Source: an uncultured Oscillibacter sp. (GTDB taxonomy: Bacteria > Bacillota > Clostridia > Oscillospirales > Oscillospiraceae). From it: 64,000 nt of DNA. The stretch is from contig NZ_UQXD01000004.1 in the NCBI RefSeq assembly GCF_900544955.1, positions 1-64,000 of the forward strand. The letters run 5' to 3'. Shown here in pieces: positions 16,615 through 25,303 of the stretch. Below the pieces are notes generated by a model. The model made no database searches, was not told the DNA's origin, and saw only the letters and a list, made by a program, of their open reading frames with translations. How positions within the stretch are numbered: position 1 is the stretch's first letter; every line of letters begins with the position of its first letter. The translations under genes and the position numbers were made by a program.

Positions 16615-17936
16615 GCCCCCTGTCCGCCCAGTGTTGAAATCAGCCTGCCGGAAGCGTCAAACCGCAGTTCCTCCGGCCCGGAGACCGCCCGCACGCCTTC
16701 TCTCTCCCGCATCTCCTCATAGAGCGCCGGAGAGACCTGCACCAAGGACACCTCCAGCGTGTTGCGAATCCGGGCGAGCTTCACCCGTTTCCGCCGCTCC
16801 TCCGGCAGATTTCGCAGCGCCAGCAAAATGGCGTCCCGGTCGCTGTTGGCATAGCAGGGGATGTGGGCGCAGCGGAGCTCCAGCGAGTTGAAGTGATTCG
16901 TCCAAGTCGGCCCCCAGTCAATCTCGTTGAGACAGTCCCGGGTCGTCACATCGGCAAGGCCGATGCCGCAGGCATTGTGGTGCGTATTTGGCGTAATGCC
17001 CAGCACAACGACGAGGGCCGTGTCCAGCACCTCGGAAAAGGCCCTGCAGCCAGGGTCCGTCGGCCGGCCGGTGACATTGGGATCGGCGCCGCAGCCGCTG
17101 ACATCCTTTCCAATCTCGTCCAAAATCAGAATATCACATTGGTCAAACTTCAGCTTTCCAATGCGCTCCTTCGCCAGGGCCAGCAGCCGCCGGTCCAGCT
17201 CCAGAATGTGTTCCCGCTCGGCAGCTTCTATGGCGCAGATCTCATCATACGCGTTTTGCACCACGCCGATGCCGATCATCAGGTCGCGGCAGGCGATGAA
17301 CCGCTCCGCCGCCGCCGGAAGGAGGGTGGGAAACTGCTCCACCCCGGCGCCATGGATGACGGAGGCCCCCTTGTGGTCCCCCAGTCCAATGGCGATCATC
17401 TTGGCAAGGCCGCTCTCATGGCTGCCCCGGAAGTCGGTGTGGGGCTTCACTTTGTTGAACAGCAAGATGCCGTCCGCCTCCCAGGCGCAGCGGTTGCAGC
17501 AGAGCGGAATGCCGTTTTCCAGTTCCCCGTACTGCACCACGTCCAGCGTGGCGAGGATGGGCACGCCCATCTGCTCCTCCGTGATGCCGTAGCCGCGCAG
17601 TATCTCCAGCTGTCCGAAAACCGTTCCGCCGCCGTGGCTGCCCATGGAGGGGACGAGAAAGGGCAGGGCCCCCCACGCCTTCAGCTCTTCGCAAATCGCC
17701 CGGACCATCTCCGCAAGATGGGGAATGCCGCGGCTGCCCACGGTAACGGCAATCCGCTTTCCGCAAAACCGCTCCTTATGGGAAATCCCGGCGTCCAGTC
17801 TCTCCCGGATACAGGATGCCGCATCCTCGATCTTCTGATGGTCGTAGGTCTCCTCCACCGTGATCATCGGGGGGATGGAGACGGCGTCCATACCCTCGAT
17901 CACGACACCCTCCACCTCTGGAAATGCAATAAACAT
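16611..17936 (-). CDS. LarA-like nickel-pincer racemase-family protein (Lar_N, formerly DUF2088)
   Basis: 441 residues. The N-terminal half matches the LarA N-terminal domain: TVGSRGIPHLAEMVRAICEE near 65, LVPSMGSHGGGT near 94-105, and NKVKPHTDFRG near 161-171 with conserved lysine and histidine residues. LarA itself is a lactate racemase using a nickel pincer nucleotide; many paralogues act on other 2-hydroxy acids, and some lack a proven cofactor. LarB, LarC and LarE makers are not in the window. The pairing with a UxaA-like dehydratase suggests a sugar-acid epimerase/racemase step (inference). Confidence 0.82.
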   Translation of the reverse strand: MFIAFPEVEGVVIEGMDAVSIPPMITVEETYDHQKIEDAASCIRERLDAGISHKERFCGKRIAVTVGSRGIPHLAEMVRAICEELKAWGALPFLVPSMGSHGGGTVFGQLEILRGYGITEEQMGVPILATLDVVQYGELENGIPLCCNRCAWEADGILLFNKVKPHTDFRGSHESGLAKMIAIGLGDHKGASVIHGAGVEQFPTLLPAAAERFIACRDLMIGIGVVQNAYDEICAIEAAEREHILELDRRLLALAKERIGKLKFDQCDILILDEIGKDVSGCGADPNVTGRPTDPGCRAFSEVLDTALVVVLGITPNTHHNACGIGLADVTTRDCLNEIDWGPTWTNHFNSLELRCAHIPCYANSDRDAILLALRNLPEERRKRVKLARIRNTLEVSLVQVSPALYEEMREREGVRAVSGPEELRFDASGRLISTLGGQGA

Positions 17937-17992
17937 ACGCTGCCAGGACCTCCCTCTCTATTTTCCAGCACTTTTGCGTGCGCCCATTCCGC

Positions 17993-18712
17993 TTACAGCC
18001 GTGCGGAGACCTCCTTTGCAATGTCCACAACATGGGCGGAGTTCTCAAACAGGGTACTGACGGAGATGGAAGTGGCCATACCGGAAACACTGATGGCGCC
18101 GATGATATCGCCGTCCGCGTCCAGCAGCGGCGCCGCCACGCAGCGGGAGCCGATGTGATTCTCCTCGTCGTCGATGGCAAACCCGCGCTTTTTGGTCAGA
18201 ACCAACTCGTTTTTCAGCAGCACGGGATCGCAGATTGTATTGGTGCAGACCTTTTTCAGCGGTCGGCCCTCGATGATGGTCTCAAGCTGCTTTTCAGGAA
18301 GATAGGCCAGGATGGCCTTTCCCAGGGCGGTGGCATGCAGATGGTCGCTCATACCCACGCCGTTGCCGCCGTTCTCCTGCGGGACAACATCCAGATAGAC
18401 CCCGGCGCTGCCCACCAGGATCATCAGGTTGGTCACACAGCCGGTGATCTCGTGCAGACGCACCAGGTAGGGATGGGCAATGCCGCGCAGGTCGCTCTTC
18501 TCCGTGATGTGGCTGTACACATCCACAATGCTTCTGCCCAGCTTATAGTAGGAGCCGTTGCTCAGCTTCTCCACATAGCCGTAGTCGCACAGCACCTGCA
18601 GCATCTTATAGGTACTACTCTTGTTGATTTCAGTCCGCTCGGAAATCGCCGTCAGGCTCAGCTTCTTATAGGAAGACGCCAGCACCTCCAGGATGTCCAT
18701 TGCTTTTGCCAC
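17993..18712 (-). CDS. IclR-family transcriptional regulator
   Basis: 239 residues. The winged helix covers 1-62 (AMDILEVLASSYKKLSLTAISE, NKSSTYKMLQVL); the IclR effector domain covers 75-235, with ATALGKAILAYLP and a C-terminal AISVSGMA motif. The start is uncertain: GTG 18712 has no good ribosome site, while AGAGAGG lies ahead of in-frame ATT codons a few residues upstream, and IclR proteins often begin SV/TV-x-KA-DIL. It probably controls both the LarA/UxaA genes and the divergent RraA-ADH-TRAP genes; a long inverted repeat lies by the latter's promoter. Confidence 0.9.
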   Translation of the reverse strand: MAKAMDILEVLASSYKKLSLTAISERTEINKSSTYKMLQVLCDYGYVEKLSNGSYYKLGRSIVDVYSHITEKSDLRGIAHPYLVRLHEITGCVTNLMILVGSAGVYLDVVPQENGGNGVGMSDHLHATALGKAILAYLPEKQLETIIEGRPLKKVCTNTICDPVLLKNELVLTKKRGFAIDDEENHIGSRCVAAPLLDADGDIIGAISVSGMATSISVSTLFENSAHVVDIAKEVSARL

Positions 18713-18953
18713 GGTTTTAATAAGATCAATCCTCTCTTGTCAGAAATTCGTGGTTTCCATACAAAAACCAGCAGGAAATATTTACCTGCCCATTGATTAT
18801 ATATGAATTGACAAAAAAGTAAAAGTGATTTGTCCTCCCTTTGTTGTTTCTTTATTTGAAATCAATTATATCATAAGTTTCTAAAAACTCAATAGTTTTT
18901 TTATTAAATTATCTAAAAAGAAATATTCGGTGAAAAGTTTTTCAAAAAATGTG

Positions 18954-19018
18954 TTGACAGCAGGAAAATGCGGTGCTATACATAAATTAAGAAATGATTT
19001 TTCATAATCGTTTCTTAA
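18954..19018 (+). promoter_or_regulatory. Promoter and IclR-type operator for RraA-ADH-TRAP operon
   Basis: TTGACA (18954-18959), 17-nt spacer, TATACA (18977-18982). Immediately downstream, TTAAGAAATGAT (18987-18998) and ATCGTTTCTTAA (19007-19018) form a 12-bp-arm inverted repeat with one mismatch, positioned to block transcription. The AT-rich gap 18713-18953 also holds AAAAACT/AGTTTTT arms near 18883-18900. A weaker leftward promoter (TTTACT-16-TATAAT) probably serves the IclR gene. Confidence 0.72.
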
Positions 19019-19066
19019 TAAGAAATATCCTCAAAAATTGAAATCATCTTTAGGAGGGCACGCAAC

Positions 19067-19723
19067 ATGGAAGGCACTGTAAATTTCGCTGAGATGCGGG
19101 AAAAGCTCTATTCGGCAGTCATCGTAGACGTTCTGGACACCCTGGGGTATCGGAACCAGGCAATGCGCGGGGATATCCGTCCTCTGGACCAGCGGGACAT
19201 TGTCGTGGGCCGGGCCTTCACCGTCCTGGCCACCGACGTCTATGAGATTCCCGCGCATCCCTACAAGATGGAACTGGAGGCCTGCGACCACCTGAAAAAG
19301 GACGACGTGCTGGTGGCCACCACCAACGGCTCCACCGCCAGCGGCTTCTGGGGCGAACTGCTGAGCACCGTGTGCATGGTGCGGGGCGCCAACGGCGCCA
19401 TCATCGACGGTCCCACCCGCGACACCCGGAAAATCCGCAGCATGGACTTCACCGTTTTCGCCCGGGGCATGAATCCGCTGGACTCCAAGGGCCGCACCGA
19501 CGTGATCGCCTACGACGTGCCCATTCTCTGCGGCGGTGTCCAGGTCAAAACCGGCGACATCATCTTCGGCGACTACGACGGTATCGCCGTCATCCCCCAG
19601 GAGGTAGAGGAGGAGGCCTTGAAAATGGCCTTTGAAAAGGTCTCCGCCGAAAACGTGGTCCGCGACGAGGTTCTCCGCGGTGTCAGCGCCACCGAGGTCT
19701 ACGAGAAATACCACATTCTCTGA
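19067..19723 (+). CDS. RraA-like family aldolase/decarboxylase
   Basis: 218 residues of the RraA/HMG-CHA aldolase fold. Hallmarks are IVDVLDTLG near 19, a GxxG substrate loop in TASGFWGELLST near 90, and GAIIDGPTRDTRKI near 112-125 with the metal/carboxylate-binding Asp and Arg. Members cleave 4-carboxy-4-hydroxy-2-oxoadipate or 4-hydroxy-4-methyl-2-oxoglutarate or decarboxylate oxaloacetate. As first gene of the operon with an alcohol dehydrogenase and TRAP system, it likely splits a keto-acid product of this catabolic route. AGGAGG lies 8 nt before the start. Confidence 0.85.
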   Translation: MEGTVNFAEMREKLYSAVIVDVLDTLGYRNQAMRGDIRPLDQRDIVVGRAFTVLATDVYEIPAHPYKMELEACDHLKKDDVLVATTNGSTASGFWGELLSTVCMVRGANGAIIDGPTRDTRKIRSMDFTVFARGMNPLDSKGRTDVIAYDVPILCGGVQVKTGDIIFGDYDGIAVIPQEVEEEALKMAFEKVSAENVVRDEVLRGVSATEVYEKYHIL

Positions 19724-19792
19724 GCACAGGGAGAACCGGCTGTCCCGATTGCCCGGCGGGGACAGTATCTGAATAAAATGGGAGTGAAGCAT

Positions 19793-20881
19793 ATGACACA
19801 GGAGTACCTGTTCCACTATTTTCCCAGCTATACAACCGGCCCCCAGGCCTATGACCGGCTCGGAGAGGTCTGCCTGCCCTTCGGCACGACGACGGTTGTG
19901 GTCGGCGGTCACCGGGCCATGGCGGCGGCAAAGCCCGCGCTGGACGCGGCGGCGGCAAAAAGCGGCATCCATATTCTGGAGTACATCTGGTACGGCGGCG
20001 AGGCCTCCCTGGAAAACGCCCAGATGGTGGCCGACAACGGCAGCTTTCAAAAAGCTGACATGTGCTTTGCAGTGGGCGGCGGCAAGGCTCTGGACACCGG
20101 AAAATACGCCTCCCGCCTGATTGCGCAAAAGCCGGTGTTCACCTTCCCCACCATCGCCGCCACCTGCGCTCCGGCCTCCGCAGAGTCCATCATGTACTAC
20201 CCCTCCGGCGAGGCCAGGGACACCTATCAGCTGGGGCGGCCGGCGGAGCACGTGTTCATCAACACCCAGATCATCGCCGAGGCACCCGACCTGTATCTCT
20301 GGGCCGGCATCGGCGACACGATGGCCAAGCACTTTGAGACCTCCAGCTCCGCCCAGGGGAAAGCCCTCACCTACAAGCAGGCCCTGGGGGTGGAGATGGG
20401 TGTGATGTGCTACAAACCCCTGGTGCAGTTTGGCGCGCAGGCCATTCAGGACTGCAAGAACAACACCGCCTCCAACGCCTTTGAGCAGATCGTCCTGACA
20501 AACATCATCACCACCGGCGCAGTCTCCGGCATGGTGGGCGGCACGATCAACACCAGCATCGCCCACTCTCTCTGCTACGGCTTGACGATCCTGCCGCAGG
20601 TGGAAAAGCATCATCTCCACGGCGAGATTGTCTCCTACGGCGTGCTGGTTTTGCTGATGGTGGAGGACAAGAAGGACATGGTGGAAATCCTCTGGCCGCT
20701 GTACAAAGCCATCCGCCTGCCCACCCGGTATGCCGATCTGGAAGTCCGGCGGGAGGAGCTGGAGGCCGTCATCACCAAAACGCTGAGCGTGGAGGACATC
20801 ACCTTTGTCCCCTACGAGGTGACCCGGGAGATGCTGATGACCGCCATCGAAAAACTCGAGACGTACAACGAGACCCACTGA
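19793..20881 (+). CDS. Iron-containing alcohol dehydrogenase family (glycerol dehydrogenase-like)
   Basis: 362 residues from the ATG at 19793, preceded by GGGAG at 8 nt (an in-frame ATG at 19778 lacks a site). Dehydroquinate synthase/Fe-ADH fold: a GGGKALDTGKY nucleotide-binding motif near 89, PTIAATCAPASAES near 114, and metal-ligand regions around GIGDTMAKHFE near 170 and NTSIAHSLCYGL with H and HHLHGEIVSYG near 255-275. It would interconvert a hydroxyl and a carbonyl using NAD, probably an open-chain acid or polyol in this pathway. Confidence 0.86.
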   Translation: MTQEYLFHYFPSYTTGPQAYDRLGEVCLPFGTTTVVVGGHRAMAAAKPALDAAAAKSGIHILEYIWYGGEASLENAQMVADNGSFQKADMCFAVGGGKALDTGKYASRLIAQKPVFTFPTIAATCAPASAESIMYYPSGEARDTYQLGRPAEHVFINTQIIAEAPDLYLWAGIGDTMAKHFETSSSAQGKALTYKQALGVEMGVMCYKPLVQFGAQAIQDCKNNTASNAFEQIVLTNIITTGAVSGMVGGTINTSIAHSLCYGLTILPQVEKHHLHGEIVSYGVLVLLMVEDKKDMVEILWPLYKAIRLPTRYADLEVRREELEAVITKTLSVEDITFVPYEVTREMLMTAIEKLETYNETH

Positions 20882-20918
20882 CTGCTTCCACCCAATCACA
20901 AGAAAGGCTGGTCACTCT

Positions 20919-21977
20919 ATGAAAAAAGCGTTCGCACTTCTTTTGACACTGACGATGACCCTTTCTCTGGCTGCCTGCGGCAGTTCCCCCCAGCCCGGTT
21001 CTGACTCCTCCAATCCCTCCGGAGGCGGCGCCTCCGGTTCCGGCGGGGAAACCGTCAAGCTGGTCTTTGCAACCGGGTCCTCCCCCCTGCAGACCTCCAC
21101 CGCCGCCGTGCTGAGAATGGCCGACACATTGGCGGAGCTCTCCGGCGGCACCATGGAGCTGGAATGCCACACCGACGGCGCCCTGGGCGAAGAAGACGCC
21201 CTGGTGGATGCCTGCAGCATGGGGACCATCGACATGATCTTCTGCGCCGCGGCGGCGCTGGAGGGCATTATCCCCCAGTACCAGCTGATTGACCTGCCCT
21301 TTTCCTTTGCCACCAAGGAGGAGGCCTTTGCGTTCCTGGACGGGGATGTGGGCAATTACCTCTTCCAGCTGACGGAGGAGAAGATGGGGATGCACGGCCT
21401 GGTCTATCTGGAAAACGGCCTGCGCTGCTTCTCCAACAACGTCCGCCCCATCACCTCTCCCGCCGACATGGTGGGTCTGAAAATGCGCTGCATGTCCAGC
21501 CAGGTGTATATCGACATGTACAGCGCGCTGGGCGCCTCCGCCACGGTTATTCCCTACGGCGAACTCTATACCGCCATGCAGCAGGGCGTCGTGGACGGCC
21601 AGGAAAACCCCCTGGGAAATATCTACTCCATGCGGTTCTATGAGGTGCAAAAGTACATCACCGTGGACAACCACGTGTACGACCCCGATATCCTCTTCAT
21701 CAACAGCCAATCCTTCGCCAAGCTGACCAGCCAGCAGCAGGCGTGGCTGGAACAGGCCGCCGCCCAGGCTTTGCAGGAGTCCCGGGACAACCTGGGCTGC
21801 ATGACGCAGCAGGAGTACATCGACTTCTTCCGTGAAAACGGCTGCGAGGTCACTGAGCTGACGCCCGAGCAGCACCAGCTCTTTGCCGAGGCCACCAAGG
21901 ACGTCTACAAGAACTTTGCCGACAGCATCGGGGAAGAGGGCATCAACCTCTATCTGAAGGCCACCGGCAGGGCATAA
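20919..21977 (+). CDS. dctP: TRAP transporter solute-binding lipoprotein
   Basis: 352 residues. Lipoprotein signal MKKAFALLLTLTMTLSLAAC with lipobox LAAC (C20), a Ser/Gly/Pro linker to about 45, then the DctP fold with HTDGALGEEDALVDA near 85 and CFSNNVRPITSPADMVGLKMR around 170, whose last Arg corresponds to the carboxylate clamp. It is distinct from the first DctP in the window and differs from it in sequence, so the two operons probably take up different acids. It follows the Fe-ADH by 37 nt. Confidence 0.94.
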   Translation: MKKAFALLLTLTMTLSLAACGSSPQPGSDSSNPSGGGASGSGGETVKLVFATGSSPLQTSTAAVLRMADTLAELSGGTMELECHTDGALGEEDALVDACSMGTIDMIFCAAAALEGIIPQYQLIDLPFSFATKEEAFAFLDGDVGNYLFQLTEEKMGMHGLVYLENGLRCFSNNVRPITSPADMVGLKMRCMSSQVYIDMYSALGASATVIPYGELYTAMQQGVVDGQENPLGNIYSMRFYEVQKYITVDNHVYDPDILFINSQSFAKLTSQQQAWLEQAAAQALQESRDNLGCMTQQEYIDFFRENGCEVTELTPEQHQLFAEATKDVYKNFADSIGEEGINLYLKATGRA

Positions 21978-22053
21978 TCCCTCTCTTTGAAACGCGCAGG
22001 GGGCCTTCATCGGAAGGTGAAGGCCCCACTTAAAAGGAAAGAAGGGATTTCAT

Positions 22054-22551
22054 ATGAAAAAATTTCTGACAGGCATTCAGGAACATCTGGAATTGGTCAT
22101 TGGGTCCGTCTGTCTCTGCATCTCGCTGATCATCGGCTTTTTGAATGTGGTGACGCGGTATGTGTTTTCCTACTCCGCCCCCTGGGCCGAGGAGTTCCTG
22201 CGATACCTCTGCTACTGGATGTGCTTCGGCGGAGCCGCCCACGCCTTCCACATGGGCGCAAACGTGGGCGTGGAATTCGTCGTCGGCAAACTGGGTCCCA
22301 GGGCCGGCAAGGTCATGGAAATCCTCATAAAGCTCGTCACCATCGCCTATTTCCTTCTCATCGTCGTCTATGGCTGGCAGATTGTCCTCAATAAATATCA
22401 CCTGGGCCAGGTCTCCCCGGCCGGTCACATTCCCGTGTGGATTCCCTACTTTGCCCTCCCCTTCGGCGGCGTTCTGGTGGTCATCCGGCTCTGCTGCGAC
22501 ATCTACCAACTTCTGAAGGGGACCGGCCAAAAGGAGGACACGCTCTCATGA
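22054..22551 (+). CDS. dctQ: TRAP transporter small permease
   Basis: 165 residues, four membrane helices (about 14-34, 50-68, 88-108 and 130-150). The APWAEEFLRYLCYWMCFGGA segment is the DctQ signature. The stop overlaps the dctM start (ATGA). A 76-nt gap after dctP contains an imperfect GGGCCTTCATC/GGTGAAGGCCC hairpin that could tune expression between the abundant binding protein and the permease. Confidence 0.92.
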   Translation: MKKFLTGIQEHLELVIGSVCLCISLIIGFLNVVTRYVFSYSAPWAEEFLRYLCYWMCFGGAAHAFHMGANVGVEFVVGKLGPRAGKVMEILIKLVTIAYFLLIVVYGWQIVLNKYHLGQVSPAGHIPVWIPYFALPFGGVLVVIRLCCDIYQLLKGTGQKEDTLS

Positions 22552-23825
22552 CAATCGCTATCATCACGTTTTTGTCTCTCTTCTCCTTTATTCTCATCGG
22601 CATCCCCATCTCCATCGCCATCGGACTGGCAAGCCTGGTGGGCTTTCTGGTCAACGGGACGTCGCTGCTGCAAATGGTCAGCACCGTCGCCTCCGGCGTG
22701 GACTCCTTCACCATCTTGGCCATCCCCTTTTTCCTCTTCTCCGGTACCATCATGGAGAAGGGCGGCATGTCCCGCCGGATCGTCCAATTCGCCGAATCCC
22801 TGCTGTGCTGGATGAGCGGCGGCCTGGGCCACGTGGTCGTCATCGCCTCCATGTTTTTTGCGGCCCTCTCCGGCTCCGCTCCCGCCACCTGCGCCGCTAT
22901 CGGCTCGGCCATGATCCCGCAGATGAAGAACAAGGGTTATCCTGCGGAGTTCTCCGCGGCGCTGCAATCCGTTGCTGCCACCATCGGGCCAATCATCCCG
23001 CCCAGCATCGGCATGATCGTGTACGGCGTCGCCGCAGGCGTCTCCATCGGCAAGCTGTTTGCCGCCGGTATCCTTCCCGGCATTCTCTACGGCATCGCGT
23101 TGATGCTCACCGCCGGCAGCATCTCCAAAAAAGAGCACTTCGGCTACAAAAAGCCGTTTTCCGCAGGTGAGGTATGGCGCTCCTTCAAGGATGCCATCTG
23201 GGCGCTGCTGGTCCCCGGCATCATCCTCGGCGGCATCTACACCGGCGTCTTCACCCCCACAGAAGCAGGCGCAGTGGCCGCCGTCTACGCCATCGTGGTA
23301 TGCCTGTTCATCTACAAGGAATTGGACCTCAAGGAGCTGCTCCACACCTTCGGGCAAGCCGCCTCCAACACCTCCATGGTGCTGATGATTCTGGCCTGCT
23401 CCACCGCCTTCTCCTGGATCATCACCTCTGCCGGCATCGGCAAGCTGCTGGGCGGCTGGTTCATGCATATCACCACCAATCCCACCATCTTTATGGCCCT
23501 TGTTGTGGTGCTTCTGCTGTTCATGGGATGCTTCCTGGACTCCAACGCCATCATTTTGATCATCACGCCGGTGCTGGCCCCTGTGGCCACCGCCCTCGGC
23601 ATTGATCTCGTCCACTTCGGCATCGTGATTGTCATGGTCACCTGCCTTGGCATCTCCACGCCCCCAGTCGGAGAGAATCTCTATATCGCGGCTGGCATTG
23701 CCGGCGTGAAGTTTGAGTCCATGGTGCCCTACGTCATCAAGTTCGTCATTGCGGCCACCGTCATCTGCCTCCTGGTGGCATTTGTCCCCCAGATTTCCAT
23801 GTTCCTGCCCAATCTGATCTATTGA
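22548..23825 (+). CDS. dctM: TRAP transporter large permease
   Basis: 425 residues from ATG 22548 (AAGGAGG at 7 nt, overlapping dctQ). About 12 transmembrane helices; motifs IGIPISIAIGLA at the N-terminus, ALSGSAPATCAAIGSAMIP near 105, GPIIPPSIGMIVYG near 145, and GISTPPVGENLYIAAG near 360. It forms the ion-driven import channel with the two preceding genes. Last gene of the operon, followed by a terminator. Confidence 0.95.
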   Translation: MTIAIITFLSLFSFILIGIPISIAIGLASLVGFLVNGTSLLQMVSTVASGVDSFTILAIPFFLFSGTIMEKGGMSRRIVQFAESLLCWMSGGLGHVVVIASMFFAALSGSAPATCAAIGSAMIPQMKNKGYPAEFSAALQSVAATIGPIIPPSIGMIVYGVAAGVSIGKLFAAGILPGILYGIALMLTAGSISKKEHFGYKKPFSAGEVWRSFKDAIWALLVPGIILGGIYTGVFTPTEAGAVAAVYAIVVCLFIYKELDLKELLHTFGQAASNTSMVLMILACSTAFSWIITSAGIGKLLGGWFMHITTNPTIFMALVVVLLLFMGCFLDSNAIILIITPVLAPVATALGIDLVHFGIVIVMVTCLGISTPPVGENLYIAAGIAGVKFESMVPYVIKFVIAATVICLLVAFVPQISMFLPNLIY

Positions 23826-23882
23826 GCGGGAGCACCCGGCAGCCCTTTGCACCGCCGCAGGTACAGACTTCCTCCAATGCAA

Positions 23883-23927
23883 AACACAGCCGGACCCGTC
23901 CCATGCAGGGATAGGTCCGGCTGTGTT
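23883..23927 (+). terminator. Terminator after TRAP operon
   Basis: 14-bp arms AACACAGCCGGACC / GGTCCGGCTGTGTT with a 17-nt loop. The following bases are CATCT, so it lacks a T-run; it separates convergent genes. Confidence 0.5.
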
Positions 23928-23977
23928 CATCTACGCAGTTTCCCCCGCCGCCCCGGCGGCACAGCGGGCGCGGTCGC

Positions 23978-25303
23978 TCACTGCAATGCCTGCTGGACGC
24001 TGGCGCGGATTTTATCCGTCAGGGCGGCGTACTGGGCCAGCTCCTCCCCGGTGAGGCCCGCGGTCCGGGCCTGCTCATAGTCGCCCCGGGCGATGGCGAT
24101 GTCCGCCAGGACGGCCCGGGCCGCCGGGGCGCAGCAGAGCCGCACCTGCCCCCGGACCGTCTTGCCGTCCTCGTCCTCCACGGCCTCCGATTGCAGCAGC
24201 TCCCGGGCGGACAGCCGCTGCAGCGCCAGGGCCAGGGCGCTGCGGCTGAAGCCCAGCACCTCCGCCAGGTCCTTCCGGGTGCCCAGCCAGGCCGACTGGC
24301 TGAGATACAGCAGCACCCAGACGTCCTGGAGGGCAAGGTCGTACTTCAGCGCCACTGTCTCCAGGTATGCCTCCAGCAGCTTCCGCTCCCGGAAGGCGTC
24401 GGACAAAATGCCCCGGCCCAGCAGCGCCTGGGGCGACACGCTGATCCGCTCGTCCCCCAGCTTCCGGGACCCGGGCAGGATGGCCGGCGGCACCGCGCCG
24501 TCCCCAGCGGCGTCCACCAGGAAGCGGTACACCTTCAGGCGGCTGCGCTCATACTCCTCGTCGTCCAGCACCGCCTTGAAAAAGCGGTTGTAATAGTCGA
24601 ACACCAGCAGCTTCATGCGGATGGTCTTGGGGATGCTCATATACTGGCTGGCCAGGGAGCCCTTGGTCTTGACATAGTAGTAGATGGGCACCTGCATGGC
24701 GCAGAAGGTCTCCGCGTGGCGGATATACTCCAGATTGAACATGAAGTCCTCGCACCAGCTGATCTCCGGGCTCATCCGCAGGTGGTGCCGCTCCACGATC
24801 TCCCGGCGGTACAGCTTGTTCCACAGCACGCCGTAGTAAAAATCTGCGGGCCGCTCCATCATGTGGGCGGCATACTCCTCCCGGGTGAGGACCCCGTCCT
24901 CCTGGATGTCCCCCTTGTGGGAGACCCGGTCCCCCACCACCCGGTAAAAGTCGGAGATCACCAGGTCGCACCGGTGGGTCTCCGCCGCCCGGACCAGCGC
25001 CTTGGTGGCGTCCTGGGTGATCCAGTCGTCGCTGTCCAGGAACTGAAGGTAGGTGCCCCGGGCCTGGGAGAGGCCCAGGTTCCGGGCCTGGGAGACGCCG
25101 CTGTTCTCCTGGTGCAGCACCCGCACCCGGGCGTCCTGCTCCGCGAAGGCGTCGCAGGCGGCGCCGGAGCCGTCCGTGCTGCCGTCGTCGATCAGCAGCA
25201 GCTCAAAATCGCCGTATTCCTGGCTCAGAATGCTCTCCACACAGCGGCCGATGGTCTTTTCCGCGTTGTAAACCGGGACGATGATGCTGACCGTGGGGCT
25301 CAT
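23978..25303 (-). CDS. GT-A family 2 glycosyltransferase fused to a MarR-like winged helix
   Basis: 441 residues. The N-terminal 1-230 is a GT2 glycosyltransferase: SIIVPVYNAEKTI at 6-18, LLIDDGSTDGSG near 36-47, QFLDSDDW near 87-94 (DxD metal/nucleotide-sugar site), and WCEDFMFNLEY near 175. The C-terminal 120 residues do not look like a transferase. LQDVWVLLYLSQSAWLGTRK-DLAEVLGFSRSALALALQRL and the following wing and helices read like a MarR-type winged helix, ending QYAALTDKIRASVQQAL. It overlaps DUF4317 by 4 nt. A role as enzyme, regulator or both is unknown. Confidence 0.8.
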   Translation of the reverse strand: MSPTVSIIVPVYNAEKTIGRCVESILSQEYGDFELLLIDDGSTDGSGAACDAFAEQDARVRVLHQENSGVSQARNLGLSQARGTYLQFLDSDDWITQDATKALVRAAETHRCDLVISDFYRVVGDRVSHKGDIQEDGVLTREEYAAHMMERPADFYYGVLWNKLYRREIVERHHLRMSPEISWCEDFMFNLEYIRHAETFCAMQVPIYYYVKTKGSLASQYMSIPKTIRMKLLVFDYYNRFFKAVLDDEEYERSRLKVYRFLVDAAGDGAVPPAILPGSRKLGDERISVSPQALLGRGILSDAFRERKLLEAYLETVALKYDLALQDVWVLLYLSQSAWLGTRKDLAEVLGFSRSALALALQRLSARELLQSEAVEDEDGKTVRGQVRLCCAPAARAVLADIAIARGDYEQARTAGLTGEELAQYAALTDKIRASVQQALQ

